From an uncultured Flavobacteriales bacterium (GTDB taxonomy: Bacteria > Bacteroidota > Bacteroidia > Flavobacteriales > Flavobacteriaceae), in the NCBI GenBank assembly GCA_913063255.1, contig CAJXYJ010000007.1, positions 1-42,958 on the forward strand: DNA of 42,958 bases. The letters are read 5' to 3'. A program made the position numbers and the translations under genes. Numbering within the stretch: the first letter of the stretch is position 1; each line of letters opens with the position of its first letter. The notes under the pieces were generated by a model. That model was not told where the DNA came from and ran no database searches. It saw nothing but the letters and a program-made list of their open reading frames with translations. This document shows positions 36,414 through 42,958 of the stretch, piece by piece.

Positions 36414-37925
36414 ATGCCGATACCAATAGTAAACTCCATTGCCACCTGGTTTTTAAAAAAGAGAATTCATCAAATAGATTTATTCTTAAAATACCCTATT
36501 GACGTTCAGGAAGAACTACTAAAAGGATTAATTTTTAAAGCTCGTTTTACTGAAATTGGGAATCAATACGACTTTTCTAGTATTAAAACCTATCAAGATT
36601 TTGCTGAGAGAATCCCGGTTACTACTTATGAAGAAAACGATTCTTTGTACCAAAGAGCACGTAAAGGAGAAAGCAATATTTTTTGGCCTTCCCCTATTAA
36701 ATGGTTTGCAAAATCTAGCGGAACTACCAGTACAAAAAGTAAATTTCTTCCGGTAAGTAATGAATCCCTAGAAGATTGTCATTTTGCGGCTAGTAAAGAT
36801 TTATTGTGTTTATATTTAAATAACAATCCTGATTCTGAATTATTTCTTGGGAAAAGTTTGCGCCTAGGTGGAAGCAAAGAGTTGTACGAACAAAACGGTA
36901 CTGTTTTCGGTGATCTATCTGCAATTTTAATAGACAATATGCCATTTTGGGCAGAATTTAGTAGTACCCCAAGCAATGAAGTTACTCTAATGTCTGACTG
37001 GGAATTTAAAATGCAAGCTATAGTTGACGAAACAATTAACGAAAACGTAACCAGTTTGGTTGGTGTTCCTTCTTGGGTTTTGGTCTTACTTAATAATGTA
37101 ATGGAAACCACACAAAAGAAAAATTTATTTGAGGTTTGGCCTAATCTAGAAGCGTATTTTCATGGGGGGGTAAGTTTTGATCCTTATGTGGAGCAATACA
37201 AAAAACTATTGCCTAAAAACAATTTTAGGTATTACGAAACCTATAATGCTTCGGAAGGATTTTTTGCGATACAGGACCGGAACAATAGCAAGGAATTATT
37301 GTTGATGTTGGACTATGGTATTTTTTATGAGTTTATACCGATGAAAACCTACGGAACTTCAGAAGAGAAAGTCATTCCGCTTAGTGAAGTAGCACTGGGG
37401 AAAAATTATGCGATTGTAATCACGACTAATGCGGGTTTATGGCGTTATAAAATTGGAGATACCGTACGGTTTACTTCTATTAATCCTTTTAGGATAAAAG
37501 TTACTGGACGTACCAAGCACCATATAAATGTATTTGGCGAAGAACTCATTATAGAAAATGCCGAAGCAGCTTTACGTAAAGCGTCGAAACTAACCCATTC
37601 TGAAATTGTGGATTATACCGCTGGACCAATTTTTATGGATGGAAAAGAAAAAGGAGCGCATGAATGGATCATTGAGTTTAAAAAAGCTCCCGATAATACC
37701 GAAACCTTCAAACAACTTTTAGATGCATTATTACAAGAAGTAAATAGCGATTATGAAGCCAAGCGATATAATAATACGACTTTAAACTTTCCGATAATCC
37801 ATATTGCTAGAAAAGACCTTTTTAATGAATGGTTAAAAAAACATGATAAATTGGGAGGACAACATAAGGTTCCTAGACTTTCCAATACAAGAGAGTTTAT
37901 TGAAGAGCTTTTAGAATTAAATTAA
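36414..37925 (+). CDS. GH3-family acyl-adenylating protein
   Basis: 503 residues, ANL-superfamily fold of the plant GH3 type. ATP-binding loop SSGTTSTKSK is at 101-110, ETYNASEGFFAIQD near residue 277 is the second adenylate motif, and the hinge WRYKIGDTVRFT near 345 leads to the C-terminal lid (KVTGRTKHHINVFGEEL). In plants these enzymes join amino acids to acyl acids; substrates of bacterial homologues are not known. It stands alone between DUF2797 and a lipoprotein gene, with nothing nearby naming an acid substrate. Confidence 0.88.
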   Translation: MPIPIVNSIATWFLKKRIHQIDLFLKYPIDVQEELLKGLIFKARFTEIGNQYDFSSIKTYQDFAERIPVTTYEENDSLYQRARKGESNIFWPSPIKWFAKSSGTTSTKSKFLPVSNESLEDCHFAASKDLLCLYLNNNPDSELFLGKSLRLGGSKELYEQNGTVFGDLSAILIDNMPFWAEFSSTPSNEVTLMSDWEFKMQAIVDETINENVTSLVGVPSWVLVLLNNVMETTQKKNLFEVWPNLEAYFHGGVSFDPYVEQYKKLLPKNNFRYYETYNASEGFFAIQDRNNSKELLLMLDYGIFYEFIPMKTYGTSEEKVIPLSEVALGKNYAIVITTNAGLWRYKIGDTVRFTSINPFRIKVTGRTKHHINVFGEELIIENAEAALRKASKLTHSEIVDYTAGPIFMDGKEKGAHEWIIEFKKAPDNTETFKQLLDALLQEVNSDYEAKRYNNTTLNFPIIHIARKDLFNEWLKKHDKLGGQHKVPRLSNTREFIEELLELN

Positions 37926-38088
37926 AAGAGAAAAGACTATAACGTTTTCAGACAAAAGTAAAACCCTTCAATATCATATCGTTAAAAAACTCTTTTTACC
38001 GATAAAGAAATCTTTAATACTATTACTAAAAATATTATTTCTTAAATATTACACTTTAACGAGTATATAACTCATTACAACAAATATT

Positions 38089-38120
38089 TTTGGTAGTACT
38101 TTTCTTACGCAATATGTTTG
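38089..38120 (+). promoter_or_regulatory. Promoter of the small lipoprotein gene
   Basis: TTTG at 38089-38092, 20-nt spacer, TATGTTTG at 38113-38120: exact match to the Bacteroidota consensus. Predicted start near 38127, about 23 nt before the ATG. The rest of the 224-bp gap from 37926 shows no other feature. Confidence 0.65.
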
Positions 38121-38149
38121 TCCTGTTGTAAAGATTAAACAACCTCACC

Positions 38150-38338
38150 ATGATAAAAATTATTTACATAGCAATCACTGTATTTTTCGCAGTATCACTT
38201 ACTTCTTGTGGGGCTGGATGTTCTGCAAAAAAAGGGAAGAAAAAAGAAGTTGCGAGCTATACCTTAAAAAATAAAAAAGAAATTATGGAGCAAAAAATAC
38301 TTCATAAAAAAAACAAAACAATTATAGTAATTCCATAA
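38150..38338 (+). CDS. Small lysine-rich lipoprotein (62 aa)
   Basis: 62 residues. A signal peptide ends in the lipobox LTSC (Cys20), followed by a short segment GAGCSAKKGKKKE and a Lys-rich, mostly helical tail. Lipidation would anchor a very basic 42-residue peptide to a membrane. Own promoter and a strong terminator make it a complete monocistronic unit. Function unknown; the strong signals support a real gene despite its size. Confidence 0.8.
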   Translation: MIKIIYIAITVFFAVSLTSCGAGCSAKKGKKKEVASYTLKNKKEIMEQKILHKKNKTIIVIP

Positions 38339-38360
38339 TTGTTTCTATTTGAATTAATTA

Positions 38361-38398
38361 AAAAAAAGCCTCTGAATCTAGATTCAGAGGCTTTTTTT
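38361..38398 (+). terminator. Strong bidirectional terminator after the lipoprotein gene
   Basis: AAAAAAAGCCTCTGAATC and its exact complement with a TA centre: 18-bp arms flanked by A and T runs on both sides. It can stop transcription in both directions. Confidence 0.92.
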
Positions 38399-38436
38399 GG
38401 TTATTATTTTCCTATGCAAATATAAAGTTTTGCTGC

Positions 38437-38495
38437 CTTCGACTACATTTCGACAAGCTCAATGCACGGCTAAGGGAATAAGCTCAAAATGACAT
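38437..38495. repeat. Copy of a dispersed intergenic repeat
   Basis: Plus strand CTTCGACTACATTTCGACAA, then GCTCAATG, and further GCTCAAAATGACA. Minus-strand TGTCATTTTGAGC and GAGCTTGTCGAA are typical members of the flavobacterial repeat family seen elsewhere in the window. It fills the space after the leucine-rich protein gene. Confidence 0.55.
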
Positions 38496-38508
38496 ACAAT
38501 CAATTATC

Positions 38509-39546
38509 TTACTCCTTTAGAATTTTCTTTGTAATCACACCTTCATCTGTTTCTAGTTGAACAAATAACATCCCATTAGCTAAGCTAGAAACATCTAATT
38601 GTTCTGTTGAGTTACTATCCTGTAAAACTAACCTACCTAATACATCGTAGATTTTTAGGGCATTTATAGTATAACTACTATTATTTTCTAGATACAACAC
38701 ATTTTGTACAGGGTTGGGATAGATGCTAATTTGTGTAGCTAAGTTGTCATTAAGCCCTAAACTACAATCGTCTGTAATGGTTAATAATGGGTTGTTTTCT
38801 ATATTCCAAACATCATAAGGAGGGTCTACACCAGCTATAACAGCAGCGGGGTCATCTACCTGTAGGCATTGTAAATTTGGATTGTCATGTATCTCTAAAT
38901 GACCAAGATCCAAATTAGCACCGTTTTTTATATTTACTACCGTTAATTCTTCCATAGAGCGTAAATCTAAAAGATTGATCTCTAAATTATTTGTTAAATC
39001 TAACTCGGTAAATAAGTTACGTCTTAATATTAAAGTCCTCAACAATACATTAGTGGTTAAATCTATCTCGGTAATTAACGTAGAAATTCTAAGATGGCTT
39101 AATAATACATTATTAGAGATATCGATACTGTTTATAGGGGAAGTATACATCCCTGCTTCGTTGTTTAACCCAAGAGAAAAAACCAATAAATTAACATTTG
39201 CTGATAAATCTAAACTTTCCAGACTTACATCAGAAATGTCAAGGTCTCTTAAATTAATATTCTGTGAAAGGTCAATTTCTGTAATATCCATTTTCCAGAT
39301 ACTTAAAATCTCTAAACTTTCAAAATCTTCTATCCCTGTTAAATCTGTAATATAGTGCTCATGTACCAAACTTAAATGTGTTACGTCTACAATATCACTG
39401 GTGAGTACCTGCCCATTTATTTCACCATCGGTATCTATACCTGTAATTACTAAATATTGTTCAAAATATTCGTCAGGAATTAAGGTGTACTGGGCTAGTA
39501 ATAGATTACTAAACAATAGTATACAGACATATAGTATCTTTTTCAT
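38509..39546 (-). CDS. Leucine-rich protein with type IX secretion sorting tail
   Basis: 345 residues. The signal peptide ends near LLLAQ. Residues about 50-255 carry irregular leucine-rich repeats of 20-25 residues (LDLSANVNLLVFSLG, IDLTTNVLLRTLILRR, LDLTNNLEINLLDLRS), a curved interaction surface. The C-terminal 73 residues from ISIYPNPVQN to VITKKILKE form a type A sorting domain (Por_Secre_tail), including YPNP and the IYDVLGR motif, so the protein is exported by the T9SS to the surface or medium. Has its own promoter, which overlaps the clpX terminator. Confidence 0.9.
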   Translation of the reverse strand: MKKILYVCILLFSNLLLAQYTLIPDEYFEQYLVITGIDTDGEINGQVLTSDIVDVTHLSLVHEHYITDLTGIEDFESLEILSIWKMDITEIDLSQNINLRDLDISDVSLESLDLSANVNLLVFSLGLNNEAGMYTSPINSIDISNNVLLSHLRISTLITEIDLTTNVLLRTLILRRNLFTELDLTNNLEINLLDLRSMEELTVVNIKNGANLDLGHLEIHDNPNLQCLQVDDPAAVIAGVDPPYDVWNIENNPLLTITDDCSLGLNDNLATQISIYPNPVQNVLYLENNSSYTINALKIYDVLGRLVLQDSNSTEQLDVSSLANGMLFVQLETDEGVITKKILKE

Positions 39547-39637
39547 AGAAAAAAATTTATTTTGAAAATGTTTACTTTAACTAATTGGGGAGGAAAGTAT
39601 TAATTAAAAGGTTATCCATTTTAAATGGATAGCTTTA

Positions 39638-39668
39638 CAAAGCTAAAATAAAAAAGGCGCTAAACAAA
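39638..39668 (-). promoter_or_regulatory. Promoter of the T9SS leucine-rich protein gene
   Basis: Minus strand TTTG (39665-39668), 19-nt spacer, TAGCTTTG (39638-39645): exact consensus match. The -33 box lies in the loop and descending arm of the clpX terminator hairpin. Predicted leader is about 85 nt and holds two short palindromes. Confidence 0.65.
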
Positions 39669-39680
39669 AAGTTTAGCGCC
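39651..39680 (-). terminator. Terminator of clpPX
   Basis: GGCGCTAAAC, five-base loop, GTTTAGCGCC: perfect 10-bp stem 23 bp after the clpX stop, followed on the minus strand by six T, one A and four T. Confidence 0.92.
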
Positions 39681-39703
39681 TTTTAATTTTCAATTTTAAT
39701 GCC

Positions 39704-40936
39704 TTAAGAAACCGCTTTTAGTTTTTTAATGGTCGATTTATTTAATTTTGCTTGTGCATATTCCTTAGTCACCTCTAGGTTTTTTTCCTCACCGTCTGGC
39801 ATTTCGAACATAGCATCGGTTAATACCGCTTCGCATAAAGAACGCAATCCACGAGCTCCTAATTTATAATCTACCGCTTGTTCTACAATATAATCTAGAG
39901 CACCATCGGTGATGGTAAATTTAATACCATCCATTTCAAACAACTTTTCGTATTGCTTAATGATGGCATTTTTAGGCTCTGTTAAAATCGCTCTTAGTGT
40001 TTTCTTGTCTAAAGGATTCATATAGGTTAACACCGGAAGACGACCAATAATTTCAGGAATAAGCCCAAAATCTTTTAAATCTTTAGGGATAATATACTTT
40101 AATAAATTATCATGGTCTAAAGTATCTTCTTTTTTGGAAGCACTAAATCCAACAGCTTGTAAGTTGAGTCGTTTAGAAATTTTTCGTTCTATACCATTAA
40201 AAGCACCTCCTGCAATAAAGAGAATGTTTTCGGTTTTCACCTCAATAAATTTCTGGTCTGGGTGTTTACGCCCTCCTTTTGGCGGAACATTTACCGTAGT
40301 ACCTTCCAATAACTTTAATAAAGCCTGTTGTACTCCTTCCCCACTAACATCTCTGGTAATAGAAGGATTGTCTCCTTTACGAGCAATTTTATCTATCTCA
40401 TCGATAAAAACAATCCCATGTTGTGCTTTTTCTACATTATAATCAGCCGCTTGTAATAATCTGGTTAAGATACTTTCTACATCTTCTCCAACATAACCAG
40501 CTTCGGTTAATACCGTTGCATCTACAATGGCTAAAGGAACGTTTAACATCCTTGCAATGGTTTTTGCCATTAAGGTTTTACCGGTACCTGTAGCACCAAC
40601 AATTATGATGTTACTTTTTTCTATTTCTACATCATCCTCTGTATTTAATTGTAATAACCTTTTGTAGTGATTATAAACGGCAACAGATAATATTTTCTTT
40701 GAATAATCTTGACCGATAATATATTCTTCTAGGAATTTTTTAATCACCCTAGGCTTTTTAAGCATGAGTTCTTCCGATAATCCATCATTATCGGTATGCA
40801 ATGCTTCTTCGGAAACTATTCCGTGTGCTTGTTCGATACAACGATCACAAATATGAGCATCTAAACCTGCGATAAGTAAATTGGTTTCTGGCTTTTTACG
40901 ACCACAAAACGAACATTCTAATTCTTCTTTTGACAT
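39704..40936 (-). CDS. clpX: ATP-dependent protease ATPase subunit ClpX
   Basis: 410 residues. The zinc-binding domain has Cys8, Cys11, Cys30 and Cys33. The AAA+ core has Walker A GATGTGKT at 114-121, pore-loop GYVGED at 147-152, Walker B IVFIDE at 175-180 and sensor/arginine region [15 protein letters not shown]. It unfolds tagged substrates and feeds ClpP. The ClpP-docking loop appears as VGF (in LQAVGFSAS) where many ClpX have IGF. Starts 35 bp behind clpP. Confidence 0.97.
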   Translation of the reverse strand: MSKEELECSFCGRKKPETNLLIAGLDAHICDRCIEQAHGIVSEEALHTDNDGLSEELMLKKPRVIKKFLEEYIIGQDYSKKILSVAVYNHYKRLLQLNTEDDVEIEKSNIIIVGATGTGKTLMAKTIARMLNVPLAIVDATVLTEAGYVGEDVESILTRLLQAADYNVEKAQHGIVFIDEIDKIARKGDNPSITRDVSGEGVQQALLKLLEGTTVNVPPKGGRKHPDQKFIEVKTENILFIAGGAFNGIERKISKRLNLQAVGFSASKKEDTLDHDNLLKYIIPKDLKDFGLIPEIIGRLPVLTYMNPLDKKTLRAILTEPKNAIIKQYEKLFEMDGIKFTITDGALDYIVEQAVDYKLGARGLRSLCEAVLTDAMFEMPDGEEKNLEVTKEYAQAKLNKSTIKKLKAVS

Positions 40937-40971
40937 AATCCTCTTCTTTCTTTATTTCTTCCTAAACGAAA

Positions 40972-41643
40972 CTAACGTACTAAAATTTCATCTATCATTC
41001 CGTATTTCAAGGCTTTATCAGATTTCATCCAATAATCACGATCACTATCCTCGTATACTTTATCATAGCTTTGACCAGAATGTTTTGAAATTATCTCATA
41101 TAATTCTTTTTTTAAGGTCAATATTTCTTTTACTGTTATTTCTAATTCACTTGCTTGTCCTTGTGCTCCTCCTAAAGGTTGGTGAATCATCACACGAGAA
41201 TGTGTTAAACCACTTCGCTTTCCTTTGGCTCCAGCACAAAGCAATACCGCACCCATTGAGGCAGCCATTCCTGTACAAATAGTGGCTACATCTGGCTTGA
41301 TAAATTGCATGGTATCGTAAATCCCTAATCCAGCATATACGCCTCCTCCAGGGGAATTGATATAAATCTGAATGTCTTTAGATGCATCTGTACTTTCTAA
41401 AAATAATAATTGTGCTTGTATAATATTGGCAATTTGATCATTAATTGCAGTTCCTAAAAATATGATGCGATCCATCATTAAACGTGAAAAAACATCCATT
41501 GCCACGACGTTCATTTGGCGTTCTTCTATAATATTAGGTGTAAAACCCATTGGGTTCATACTACTCACTATGGAATCGTAATACATACTATTGATTCCTT
41601 GATCTTTAATTGCAAATTTTTTAAACTCTTTTCCGTAGTTCAT
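40972..41643 (-). CDS. clpP: ATP-dependent Clp protease proteolytic subunit
   Basis: 223 residues. Serine protease of the ClpP family with Ser129 in GMAASMGA, His154 in MIHQPLGG and the Asp in EDSDRD near 199-203. The N-terminal 40 residues are typical of ClpP in this phylum and probably include a propeptide. A strong terminator hairpin ends only about 20 nt before its ATG, so its transcription from tig is likely limited. Confidence 0.97.
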   Translation of the reverse strand: MNYGKEFKKFAIKDQGINSMYYDSIVSSMNPMGFTPNIIEERQMNVVAMDVFSRLMMDRIIFLGTAINDQIANIIQAQLLFLESTDASKDIQIYINSPGGGVYAGLGIYDTMQFIKPDVATICTGMAASMGAVLLCAGAKGKRSGLTHSRVMIHQPLGGAQGQASELEITVKEILTLKKELYEIISKHSGQSYDKVYEDSDRDYWMKSDKALKYGMIDEILVR

Positions 41644-41663
41644 AAATATTCTTTTGTTTTATT

Positions 41664-41697
41664 AAAAAAGGCGTTAAATATCACTGTATTCAACGCC
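41664..41697 (-). terminator. Terminator between tig and clpP
   Basis: Minus-strand GGCGTTGAATA, loop CAGTGA, TATTTAACGCC, then six T. Eleven base pairs with one G-U, which would be an A-C mismatch in the opposite RNA, so it works only in the tig-clpP direction. Confidence 0.85.
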
Positions 41698-41733
41698 CTA
41701 AAGATAATAATTTTATTGCTAGATTCCGAACTT

Positions 41734-41770
41734 ACTTCGACTGTGCTCAGTACAAGTGTTCAGATTGACA
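41734..41770. repeat. Copy of a dispersed intergenic repeat
   Basis: Plus strand ACTTCGACTGTGCTCAGTAC then AAGTGTTCAGATTGACA; on the minus strand it starts TGTCAATCTGAACACTTG and contains ACTGAGCACAGTCGAAGT, the same family as the copies near 7064 and 38437. Confidence 0.55.
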
Positions 41771-41781
41771 ATTCTCAAGAT

Positions 41782-41800
41782 TCTCGAAATAATTTCGAGA
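41782..41800. repeat. Palindrome behind tig
   Basis: TCTCGAAAT, one base, ATTTCGAGA: perfect 9-bp arms located 13 bp after the tig stop. No T run follows, so it is not a clear terminator; it may be part of the neighbouring repeat or an RNA-processing hairpin. Confidence 0.7.
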
Positions 41801-41812
41801 GTAGATCATAGA

Positions 41813-42958
41813 TTAACTATGCGCTTCTTTCATGAATTTATCGTAGGTAATTTCTTTTGTCTTTAATTTTGCGTTTTCCTTAAAGAATTTCAATAATTTC
41901 TGACTGTTCAATTGTTCTGAAAGTCTTTTTACCTCTTCTTCATTAGACATGATACGAGCAGCAATAGTATCTAATTCTTCGTCTGAAGGATTAGCTTGAC
42001 CATATTGCGCCATTTGCATTCTAATCATGTTTTTAGAATAGTCTTTCAATTCGTCAAAACTTACTTGAATTTTATGCTCGTTTCTAATCTTACCTTCAAT
42101 AAGTTGGTAACGCAATCCTTTTTCACTTTTTTCGTATTCCGCTTTTGCTTCTTCTTCCGTCATTGGCTTTTCTCCAGAAAACTGAATCCAACGAGTTAAG
42201 AATTCACCTGGTAAGTCGAATTTTGTATTGGAAATTAAAGATTCCACCACTTCATCCATCAACTTTTGATCGCTTTGTTGCTCAAATTGCTTCTCAGCGT
42301 CTTCTTTAATTTTTCCTTTTAATTCCTCTTCAGTCTTTACTAAATCTTTTCCAAAAATCTTATCTAAAAAATCTTGGTTTACTTCAGCAAGTTCTCTTTG
42401 GTTTACTTCTTTAATTTTAAAAGTCACTTCGATATCCAACCCGTGAGCATCGTCATGTTCCACTCCTAAATGCGTTTGGTTTAAATGATCGTTTGTAAAC
42501 AATCCTTTTGTTTTTAGAGTAACTATATCTCCAACTTTAGCACCAATAAGTTTTTTAAGTTGTGATTTTCCTTTTATATCTTCTGTAGAGAAAGTAGTGT
42601 CTTTATTAATTTCTTTTTCTTCTGAACTAAAGTACCCAGTAATTTCATCTCCTTCTCCAACTTCATTTTTCGAAATTAATTTTCCGTATTGTTTACGCAT
42701 GTGCACCACTTGATCGTCGATCATTTTATCGTCTGCAACAATTTTATAATGTGGTAATGCTTTTTTTCCTTTTACATCTACTTCAAACTTTGGTGACATT
42801 CCCAATTCAAAGTCAAAAGTGAAATCTGAAGCATCCCAATCTATTTCAGTATCGTTTTTTGGAAGAGGATTACCAAGAACATCTAGCTTTTCTTCGGTTA
42901 AAAATTTATGCAATGAATCTTGAAGTAATTTGTTTACTTCTTCCACTAAAACAGCTTT
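41813..42958 (-). CDS. tig: Trigger factor, partial (N-terminus outside window)
   Basis: About 381 residues remain and the frame is open to the window edge, so the real start and roughly the first 65 residues, including the ribosome-docking loop, lie beyond 42958; the GTG at 42944-42946 is an internal valine. Visible are the end of the N-terminal domain (KAVLVEEVNKLLQDSL), a PPIase-like domain (GDEITGYFSSEEKEI ... GLDIEVTFKIKEVNQREL) and the long helical C-terminal arms. It is the ribosome-associated chaperone, upstream of clpP and clpX as in many bacteria. Confidence 0.95.
   Translation of the reverse strand, partial: KAVLVEEVNKLLQDSLHKFLTEEKLDVLGNPLPKNDTEIDWDASDFTFDFELGMSPKFEVDVKGKKALPHYKIVADDKMIDDQVVHMRKQYGKLISKNEVGEGDEITGYFSSEEKEINKDTTFSTEDIKGKSQLKKLIGAKVGDIVTLKTKGLFTNDHLNQTHLGVEHDDAHGLDIEVTFKIKEVNQRELAEVNQDFLDKIFGKDLVKTEEELKGKIKEDAEKQFEQQSDQKLMDEVVESLISNTKFDLPGEFLTRWIQFSGEKPMTEEEAKAEYEKSEKGLRYQLIEGKIRNEHKIQVSFDELKDYSKNMIRMQMAQYGQANPSDEELDTIAARIMSNEEEVKRLSEQLNSQKLLKFFKENAKLKTKEITYDKFMKEAHS

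Noticed and set aside
1-42958. CRISPR arrays, insertion sequences, prophage, tRNA and rRNA genes
   Set aside because: No regularly spaced repeats, transposase or integrase frames, or cloverleaf-like sequences were seen in the intergenic regions.

Overview
The window is AT-rich chromosomal DNA from a member of the Bacteroidota, almost certainly Flavobacteriaceae. Evidence: a tyrosine-ammonia-lyase/FabG/flavin-oxidoreductase group typical of flexirubin-type pigment clusters, a type IX secretion C-terminal sorting domain, split methionine synthase, a FolK-deoxynucleoside kinase fusion, and repeated promoter boxes of the Bacteroidota type (TTG or TTTG, 19-23 nt, TAnnTTTG). I see no mobile element, CRISPR array, rRNA or tRNA. 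Most genes are housekeeping or biosynthetic.

Layout. 1-4470: edge of a pigment cluster, with a leftward operon (tyrosine ammonia-lyase, WG-repeat exported protein, fabG running off the edge) and a divergent flavin-dependent halogenase-like gene. 4514-8174: mutS with a small ORF behind it, and a divergent SpoU RNA methyltransferase. 8239-10383: an exported protein with a Tyr/Gly/Trp-rich zone and an Arg/Gly-rich tail. 10485-17688: a leftward five-gene methionine operon (sulfhydrylase/cystathionine synthase-like, homoserine dehydrogenase, metH in two overlapping parts, metF) behind a SAM-I riboswitch. 17784-19331: an unrecognised conserved-looking protein. 19479-23747: leuACDB with overlapping genes. 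23769-24884: proC and dodecin. 24982-33085: a leftward ilvE-D-B-N-C-A operon preceded by two tandem Ile/Val-rich leader peptides, each followed by an intrinsic terminator. 33128-38338: DinB-like protein, FolK-kinase fusion, queuosine-precursor transporter, DUF2797 protein, GH3-family protein and a small lipoprotein. 38509-39546: T9SS-sorted leucine-rich protein. 39704-42958: clpX, clpP and a truncated tig.

How it works together. The riboswitch ties methionine synthesis to S-adenosylmethionine. The ilv operon, which includes the isoleucine-specific ilvA, is led by peptides rich in Ile with some Val and no Leu, while leuACDB is a separate unit with a short leader and no visible attenuator. tig, clpP and clpX form the usual protein quality-control neighbourhood.

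Most worth a second look: the tandem ilv attenuators; a folK reading frame with no ATG, GTG, TTG or CTG start and a plausible ATT start; a dispersed repeat inside mutS in frame; a promoter built across the clpX terminator; and a strong terminator-like hairpin directly before clpP.
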